Assembly (NCBI GenBank): GCA_041744735.1
Contig: JBGTKH010000051.1
Coordinates: 1 to 9,685 of the forward strand
Direction of reading: 5' to 3'
DNA length: 9,685 bases
From: JBGTKH01 sp041744735
GTDB taxonomy: Bacteria > Planctomycetota > Planctomycetia > Pirellulales > Pirellulaceae
The notes below the pieces were generated by a model. That model was given only the letters and a program-made list of their open reading frames with translations, ran no database searches and was not told where the DNA came from. The position numbers and the translations under genes were made by a program. Below, in pieces: positions 5,872 through 9,685 of this stretch (the stretch's first letter is position 1; every line of letters begins with the position of its first letter).

Positions 5872-6294
5872 ATGGATTGGAGTGACGTCGCAAAAATTTT
5901 ATTCGGTGCCGGACTCGGCTTCGTCATCGCGTTTGGTCAAGCGTTGCTCGCCCAGTCGCGACGACGAAAGGAAGTCATCAAGCTCATATCAATTCAGTTA
6001 CCGAGTATCTTGACCGCGATAGAGCCGATGGTGAGAGGAAAGCTCATGCCAGATACCGATCTCCCCTCTCTAGGTTACATCGGACCGACGGAATTGATTG
6101 CGCTTTCAACGGCAGCCGCAAGGGAGGTATACCAGTTGAGGGAGGCGTTAGCGCGAGCAGAGATGTCCCGCATGATTGCTTCGGCGTCGATCCGAGATCA
6201 GCAGTCGCCGCAGTTTCAGGCTCATAGCATCATTTTCTCCGAGTGTCTCGGCCAGGCGATCGATTCCATTAGGGCTCTTCAGAAGAAGCTATGA
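5872..6294 (+). CDS. Small single-pass membrane protein of unknown function
   Basis: A 140-residue protein from the ATG at 5872. The open frame extends to an ATG at 5821, but those 17 extra codons (MVRRRVTLDV...) are highly basic and would separate the membrane segment from the N-terminus, so I prefer 5872; neither start has a good ribosome site. The opening 'MDWSDVAKILFGAGLGFVIA' continues into 'FGQALLAQSRRRKEVIKLI', one membrane segment at about residues 6-26 followed by a positive cluster that should keep the C-terminal part in the cytoplasm. The rest is mainly helical, with 'LIALSTAAAREVYQLREALA' and a C-terminal 'IDSIRALQKKL'. No family is recognised. It is separated by about 150 bases from the genes on either side. 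Confidence 0.6.
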   Translation: MDWSDVAKILFGAGLGFVIAFGQALLAQSRRRKEVIKLISIQLPSILTAIEPMVRGKLMPDTDLPSLGYIGPTELIALSTAAAREVYQLREALARAEMSRMIASASIRDQQSPQFQAHSIIFSECLGQAIDSIRALQKKL

Positions 6295-6365
6295 AGAATA
6301 GTTCCAACTTTGAAGTGCGACGAAAAAGATAGTCCGAACAATGCGATGCACCGAACACCTACCCG

Positions 6366-6422
6366 CCGTCACGCCAGCTGCTTACGCACCTGACGCGCCA
6401 GCGGTCCGGTGCCGGTGATCGC
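6366..6422 (-). pseudogene. Possible gene-end fragment on the minus strand
   Basis: On the minus strand a frame reads AITGTGPLARQVRKQLA and then stops near 6370. The composition looks like the true C-terminus of a protein, and it lies in a stretch without another gene (6295-6448). No family is recognised and nothing upstream continues it convincingly, so it may be a scrap of an unrelated gene or chance. Confidence 0.15.
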
Positions 6423-6448
6423 CGACGTTATTCCGCAGGAGAAATGTC

Positions 6449-6940
6449 GTGGCTATCCACAGCACAATGACCTACCACGGAGACAACAACGATCCGAACG
6501 GAATGCCCGACCCGTGGTTCCACTATCTCGTTGTCGCAAGTCCCGGCCCAAAACCCGGATCAGGCACGGCGTCCATCGTTTCTCTTTCCGAAGCCCGTGC
6601 AAAAGCCATTGGTCAAGGTCCCTCCCATACGATAATCGCAAAAGAGGGTGGTCCTGAAGCTGCACTAAAAATGGCCGAACAGTTTCTGGACGACGAACAC
6701 GCGGGCCTTAAAAAGATCGTCAGTCACGTCTTGCGGAATGGACGACAACGGAACAAGCGGATAGATTATCAACCGATTTTTCCACATCGACAGTGGCACC
6801 CGTGCGCTGCAGCAGACGGTCGCCGCTGTGCGAATCCCCAACCCCGTGACACTATGTTTGGATTCACGCCTCGAATCGTTTGGAATGACAACGCCGATAA
6901 GTTGGTCGAGGAAATGCGGAGGAGGGACGATGATTCCTGA
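6449..6940 (+). CDS. Unknown protein, possibly chimeric through an inserted 62-bp repeat
   Basis: A 163-residue frame with a GTG start at 6449, supported by AGGAG seven bases upstream. Residues 1 to about 97 have coherent protein character ('DPWFHYLVVASPGPKPGSG', 'IGQGPSHTIIAKEGGPEAAL', 'KMAEQFLDDEHAGLKKIVSH') but no family I recognise and no membrane segment. From about residue 99 the frame runs through the dispersed 62-bp repeat (6745-6806), giving an odd Arg/Gln/Pro/Trp-rich stretch. It resumes with a plausible tail, 'DNADKLVEEMRRRDDDS'. The frame survived the insertion, so the product is either a functional chimera or a recently altered gene whose native C-terminus is lost. Its last codons overlap the start of the next gene by 11 bases, suggesting coupled translation. 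Confidence 0.55.
   Translation: MAIHSTMTYHGDNNDPNGMPDPWFHYLVVASPGPKPGSGTASIVSLSEARAKAIGQGPSHTIIAKEGGPEAALKMAEQFLDDEHAGLKKIVSHVLRNGRQRNKRIDYQPIFPHRQWHPCAAADGRRCANPQPRDTMFGFTPRIVWNDNADKLVEEMRRRDDDS
6745..6806 (+). repeat. 62-bp dispersed repeat, copy 2
   Basis: Ungapped match to 1969-2030 (50 of 62 positions), in the same orientation and lying inside the coding frame 6449-6940. The strongest shared block, CATCGACAGTGGCACCCG, ends three bases before the right limit. No transposase lies next to this copy, so the repeat exists apart from the IS110/IS630 cluster at copy 1. Confidence 0.6.
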
Positions 6941-7202
6941 ATTAGTCAAAAGGTACGAAGCTGGTGCGATCACTGCCCATCACTTGGCTGTGCAATGTCT
7001 GCACATGGTCGATCCAGACGAACCGGAATTGGTGCTTGCGCAACTTCCTGATGACATTTTGGCGGCTATCGAGAAGTTTGCGGATGAATACACTCCAAGA
7101 GGTATGAGTACCAACTTTGGTGTCATTCCGGCGCAAGATCAAGTGAGCGCCGCCATGAAGTGGATTGGCGAAAAGGACGTCAGCCTCGCGAAACCAAAGT
7201 AA
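6930..7202 (+). CDS. Small protein of unknown function
   Basis: A 90-residue protein whose start at 6930 is clearly marked by a strong GGAGGAGG ribosome site just upstream; the frame is open to 6828 but that extension has no protein character. It opens 'MIPELVKRYEAGAITAHHLA' and continues 'VDPDEPELVLAQLPDDILAA', an acidic, helical, probably cytoplasmic protein with no membrane segment or catalytic motif I recognise. It overlaps the end of the upstream frame (TGA 6938-6940), so the two are probably co-translated. Its stop (7200-7202) lies three bases from the stop of convergent glyA, leaving no room for a terminator between them. Function unknown. Confidence 0.65.
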   Translation: MIPELVKRYEAGAITAHHLAVQCLHMVDPDEPELVLAQLPDDILAAIEKFADEYTPRGMSTNFGVIPAQDQVSAAMKWIGEKDVSLAKPK

Positions 7203-7205
7203 TTG

Positions 7206-8465
7206 CTACCTTATCCATGCCGCAAACGCGGCGGCGGGTACGGGGAACTGAGCGCACATCTGTCTGACTTCGCCGCGAATCTGCTGCTGCAGTCGCTCGT
7301 CGTCGGGACTTTTTAGCGCAGCCAGCATCCACGCACCGATTTGCCGCATCTCTTCCACGCCGATGCCGCGCGTGGTTAATGCGGGCGTGCCGACGCGGAT
7401 GCCCGACGGGTCCATCGGCTTGCGCTCGTCGAAGGGAATCATGTTTTTGTTCACCGTGATGCCGCAGTGTTCCAGCGCCGCTTCGGCGATTTTGCCGCCG
7501 ATGCCCAGCGGAGTCACATCGACCAGCATCAGATGGTTGTCCGTCCCGCCGCTAATCAGCCGCAAGCCGCCGGCCACCAGCACCTCGGCCAGCGTGCGAG
7601 CGTTGTCGATGATCGCTTGTGCGTACGTTTTGAATTCCGGCCGCAGTGCTTCGCCGAAACAGACCGCCTTGCCGGCGATCACGTGCATCAGCGGCCCGCC
7701 TTGCAGGCCGGGGAAGATGCTGCGGTCGACGTCTTTGGTGTATTGCTCGCGGCACAGTATCAGCCCGCCGCGTGGCCCGCGCAGTGTCTTGTGGGTAGTC
7801 GTGGTGACGAAATCGGCGACCGGCACCGGATTGTCGTGCAGACCGGCAGCGACGAGTCCGGCATAGTGAGCCATGTCGACGAACAGCTTCGCGCCGACCT
7901 CGCGCGCGATCTCCGCAAAGCGGCCGTGAGGAATCTCGCGCGGATAGGCACTGGCCCCTGCGACGATCATCTTCGGCTTGTGCTCGCGCGCCAAACGGGC
8001 CACTTGATCGAAGTCGATGCGGTGCGTGTCGCGCGTGACGCCGTAGCTGATGAAGTTGTACAGCTTGCCTGAAATGTTCAGCCGCATCCCGTGCGTCAGG
8101 TGCCCGCCGTGTGCCAGATCGAGCCCCAACACGGTGTCGCCCGGCTCCAGCGCCGTCATGTACACGGCTTGATTGGCCTGCGAGCCCGAATGCGGCTGGA
8201 CGTTGGCGTGCTCGGCGCCGAACAACTGCTTGGCCCGGTCGCGCGCCAGATCCTCGGCCACGTCCACATGCTCGCAGCCGCCGTAGTACCGCCGCCCCGG
8301 ATAGCCCTCGGCGTACTTATTCGTCAGCACGCTCCCCACCGCCTGCATCACCGCCGGGCTGGTGTAGTTCTCGCTGGCAATCATCTCCAGCCCCGCCTGC
8401 TGCCGCTCCATCTCTGCCGCGATAGCCGCCCAAACATCCGGGTCTTGCGATTGGATAAAGTTCAT
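7206..8465 (-). CDS. glyA: Serine hydroxymethyltransferase (glycine hydroxymethyltransferase)
   Basis: A full-length 419-residue PLP enzyme (the E. coli protein is 417). It interconverts serine and glycine with tetrahydrofolate, supplying one-carbon units for purine, thymidylate and methionine synthesis in the cytoplasm. Landmarks run from 'ASENYTSPAVMQAVGSVLTN' and 'KYAEGYPGRRYYGG' near the N-terminus, through 'NVQPHSGSQANQAVY' and 'LFVDMAHYAGLVAAG', to the PLP lysine K226 in 'TTTTHKTLRGPRGG'. The C-terminal domain contains 'NKNMIPFDERKPMDPSGIRV' and 'TPALTTRGIG'. The ATG at 8465 gives the normal N-terminus but has only a weak ribosome site. Residues 311-416 are matched by the truncated copy at 4485-4809. 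The 3' third may therefore be of different origin from the rest, though the gene is intact and the frame perfect. Confidence 0.98.
   Translation of the reverse strand: MNFIQSQDPDVWAAIAAEMERQQAGLEMIASENYTSPAVMQAVGSVLTNKYAEGYPGRRYYGGCEHVDVAEDLARDRAKQLFGAEHANVQPHSGSQANQAVYMTALEPGDTVLGLDLAHGGHLTHGMRLNISGKLYNFISYGVTRDTHRIDFDQVARLAREHKPKMIVAGASAYPREIPHGRFAEIAREVGAKLFVDMAHYAGLVAAGLHDNPVPVADFVTTTTHKTLRGPRGGLILCREQYTKDVDRSIFPGLQGGPLMHVIAGKAVCFGEALRPEFKTYAQAIIDNARTLAEVLVAGGLRLISGGTDNHLMLVDVTPLGIGGKIAEAALEHCGITVNKNMIPFDERKPMDPSGIRVGTPALTTRGIGVEEMRQIGAWMLAALKSPDDERLQQQIRGEVRQMCAQFPVPAAAFAAWIR
7519..7536. repeat. 18-bp direct repeat shared with 4792-4809 (possible attachment core)
   Basis: TCGACCAGCATCAGATGG occurs identically here, within glyA, and at 4792-4809, the last bases of the glyA fragment before similarity is lost. 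An unbroken identical block at the breakpoint of otherwise diverged copies is what a site-specific crossover core would look like. It could also simply be a conserved stretch, since it encodes the 'HLMLVD' part of the enzyme. Confidence 0.35.
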
Positions 8466-8578
8466 TGAAATTGGCCAACTCTTTCAATCTTTCGTGTTGT
8501 CAAAGTGGAAGTCGTGCATTGTTGGGGCGCACCACAGATTCGTCAATCCGACGCAAAACGCCACATTTTTTCGCTATG

Positions 8579-8607
8579 TTGAATCCGCACCGTAGCGGGG
8601 GTATATT
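8579..8607 (+). promoter_or_regulatory. Probable sigma-70-type promoter for the J-like/PEGA-like gene
   Basis: TTGAAT (8579-8584) and TATATT (8602-8607) are separated by exactly 17 bases, with four of six and five of six consensus matches. A start of transcription near 8614 would leave a leader of about 45 bases before the ATG at 8658. The 192-base gap between the divergent genes contains no other feature I can support. Confidence 0.45.
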
Positions 8608-8657
8608 TAGGACCACATTCGCTGTTTTCGTAGCCAATGAAAGGGGAACCAAATGCG

Positions 8658-9685
8658 ATGACCAACAACTTCGATCCGTATCACAAGTGGTTGGGCATAC
8701 CGCCCGAAGAACAGCCGCCGCATCATTACCGGCTGTTGGGGATCAGGCTGTTCGAGAACGATCTCGACGTGATCGATACTGCGGCAGATCGTCAAATGAG
8801 TCACCTGCGCAGCTACCAGTCGGGACCGCACAGCCCGCTGTCCCAGAAGCTGCTCAACGAAGTCTCGGCCGCGCGGTTGTGCCTGTTGAACGCGCAAAAG
8901 AAGACGGCTTATGATCAGCAACTGCGCAGCACCGCGCCGTCACGCGCGGCGACAGTCGCCGAGATTTCCCGCGAGCAACCTCTCGCTGGTCCCCACGCTC
9001 GGCCGATCGCGCGGCCGCTGGCCACACCGTCGGTACCTGTCTCGCGGTTGCTACCCACACCGTCCGCACACGTCTCGGGGCCGCAATCCATACCTTCCGT
9101 TCCGGTCTCCGCACCGAGGCCCATGGCAGTGGCCAAAGTCTTGCCGGCCGAAACGCCGCAGCCCGAAGTTGATCCGCATTTGGTCGAACTGTTCGAGCAA
9201 ACTCACGACGATCGGACGGGCAGTGCCATCGGCCGGTCAGGGTTGCGAAAGCAACGCGCCGCAGGGCGTTCCGGCATCGGCAAGAAGCACGCCGCCGGTC
9301 ACAAGAAAAAACAGTCCGTTCCGCCACTGTTGCTCGCGGTGGCCGGAGGCGGTGTGTTCGTCGTGCTGCTGTTGCTCGCGGCGATCTTCTCCCGCGAAAG
9401 TGCGCCGCAGTCAGGCACGCTGGTCTTCGATTGGCCGCCCGACCAACGCGTGCGCCTGATTCTCACGATCGACAAACAGGTGGTCATTGTTCCGCCCACG
9501 GGCGCCTTGCGTTATCCTTGTTCGCCCGGCCGACACCACGTCAAGGCCGAGCGGCCCAAGTACCATCCGTTTTCCCAAGATGTCACCGTCGTCAGCGGCA
9601 ACCAGCAATCGATTCGCCCGATGTGGGAACCAAAGTGCACGCTCATCATTCAATGGCCGGTCGAAGAACAATCCGGCGGGACGTT
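8658..9685 (+). CDS. Planctomycete-type membrane protein with J-like N-terminus and PEGA-like repeats (partial)
   Basis: The first 342 codons of a longer protein that runs off the window. Residues 1-90 form a J-domain-like helical module: 'FDPYHKWLGIPPEEQPPHHY', 'RLLGIRLFENDLDVIDTAAD', then 'LSQKLLNEVSAARLCLLN' and 'KKTAYDQQL'. The HPD tripeptide needed to stimulate DnaK is absent. A Pro/Ser/Val-rich linker (about 95-165) with repeated PSVPVS-like units follows, then a basic stretch ('KKHAAGHKKKQ'), one membrane segment at about 222-245, and from 253 an extracytoplasmic PEGA-like beta domain ('GTLVFDWPPDQRVRLILTID' ... 'RPMWEPKCTLIIQWPVEEQ', where a second repeat starts). The basic residues before the membrane segment put the N-terminus inside. 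The ATG at 8658 is chosen because the ATG at 8653 meets a stop at once; GGGGA lies upstream. Function unknown; a cell-envelope or stalk-like anchoring role is only a guess. Confidence 0.82.
   Translation, partial: MTNNFDPYHKWLGIPPEEQPPHHYRLLGIRLFENDLDVIDTAADRQMSHLRSYQSGPHSPLSQKLLNEVSAARLCLLNAQKKTAYDQQLRSTAPSRAATVAEISREQPLAGPHARPIARPLATPSVPVSRLLPTPSAHVSGPQSIPSVPVSAPRPMAVAKVLPAETPQPEVDPHLVELFEQTHDDRTGSAIGRSGLRKQRAAGRSGIGKKHAAGHKKKQSVPPLLLAVAGGGVFVVLLLLAAIFSRESAPQSGTLVFDWPPDQRVRLILTIDKQVVIVPPTGALRYPCSPGRHHVKAERPKYHPFSQDVTVVSGNQQSIRPMWEPKCTLIIQWPVEEQSGGT

Larger units (their letters stand above)
4810..7536. mobile_element. Hypothetical small element integrated in glyA, replacing its 3' end
   Basis: The interval is bounded by two copies of an identical 18-bp glyA segment, TCGACCAGCATCAGATGG, at 4792-4809 and 7519-7536. 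It holds a hairpin at one end, several small unrecognised plus-strand genes, and the 3' third of the intact glyA. If an element entered glyA at this segment and carried its own glyA 3' end, the native end would be displaced to 4485-4809, as is observed. The best-known precedent is phage 21/e14 at E. coli icd. No integrase or replication gene is visible, so a plain duplication or gene replacement is also possible. Confidence 0.3.

Noticed and set aside
7363..8468. Several plus-strand frames opposite glyA
   Set aside because: They are antisense shadows of a clearly conserved enzyme gene and have no ribosome sites or motifs.
8471..8503. TTGACA (complement of 8498-8503) as a -35 box for glyA
   Set aside because: The hexamer is perfect but no acceptable -10 occurs at 16-18 bases, and the site is too close to the start codon.
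1..9685. CRISPR arrays, tRNA and rRNA genes
   Set aside because: No regularly spaced direct repeats, cloverleaf-like segments or rRNA-like conserved blocks were seen on either strand by eye.

Overview
The window looks like chromosomal DNA of a planctomycete, probably of the Pirellulales type. This rests on protein style and not on a marker gene. The clearest sign is the right-edge protein: a J-like N-terminal domain opening FDPYHKWLGIPPEEQPPHHY, a single membrane segment, then PEGA-like beta repeats, an architecture I know mainly from planctomycetes. Other signs are a moderately GC-rich composition, many genes without a strong Shine-Dalgarno, and plentiful small unrecognised genes mixed with decayed mobile DNA.

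Layout. 1-490: the tail of an antitoxin overlapping a PIN-domain toxin gene. 491-2300: a mobile-element pile-up. It holds an intact IS110-family recombinase (767-1807) with structured non-coding flanks, a 62-bp dispersed repeat (1969-2030), and the 3' end of an IS630-family transposase directly abutting that repeat. 2333-3691: a minus-strand gene pair, a three-segment membrane protein followed by a small secreted beta-rich protein. 3692-4393: an intergenic stretch, then a decayed REP-associated tyrosine transposase (RAYT). 4485-7202: a displaced 3' fragment of glyA, a 17-bp perfect inverted repeat exactly where glyA homology stops, and a run of small unrecognised plus-strand genes. 7206-8465: intact glyA (serine hydroxymethyltransferase), minus strand. 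8579-9685: a promoter and the first 342 codons of the J-like/PEGA-like membrane protein, cut by the window end.

The most notable arrangement is the pair of glyA 3' ends. Intact glyA and the fragment 4485-4809 lie in the same orientation. They share an 18-bp identical block at the homology breakpoint and differ largely at synonymous positions. Between them is about 2.4 kb of small unknown genes. This is the layout left when an integrating element enters a conserved housekeeping gene and supplies a replacement 3' end, as phage 21 and e14 do at E. coli icd. No integrase is visible, so this remains a hypothesis; an ordinary partial duplication or replacement by foreign DNA is the alternative.

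Only the toxin-antitoxin pair, the IS110 recombinase and glyA have functions I can state with confidence. The rest are honest unknowns with visible architecture, or remnants.
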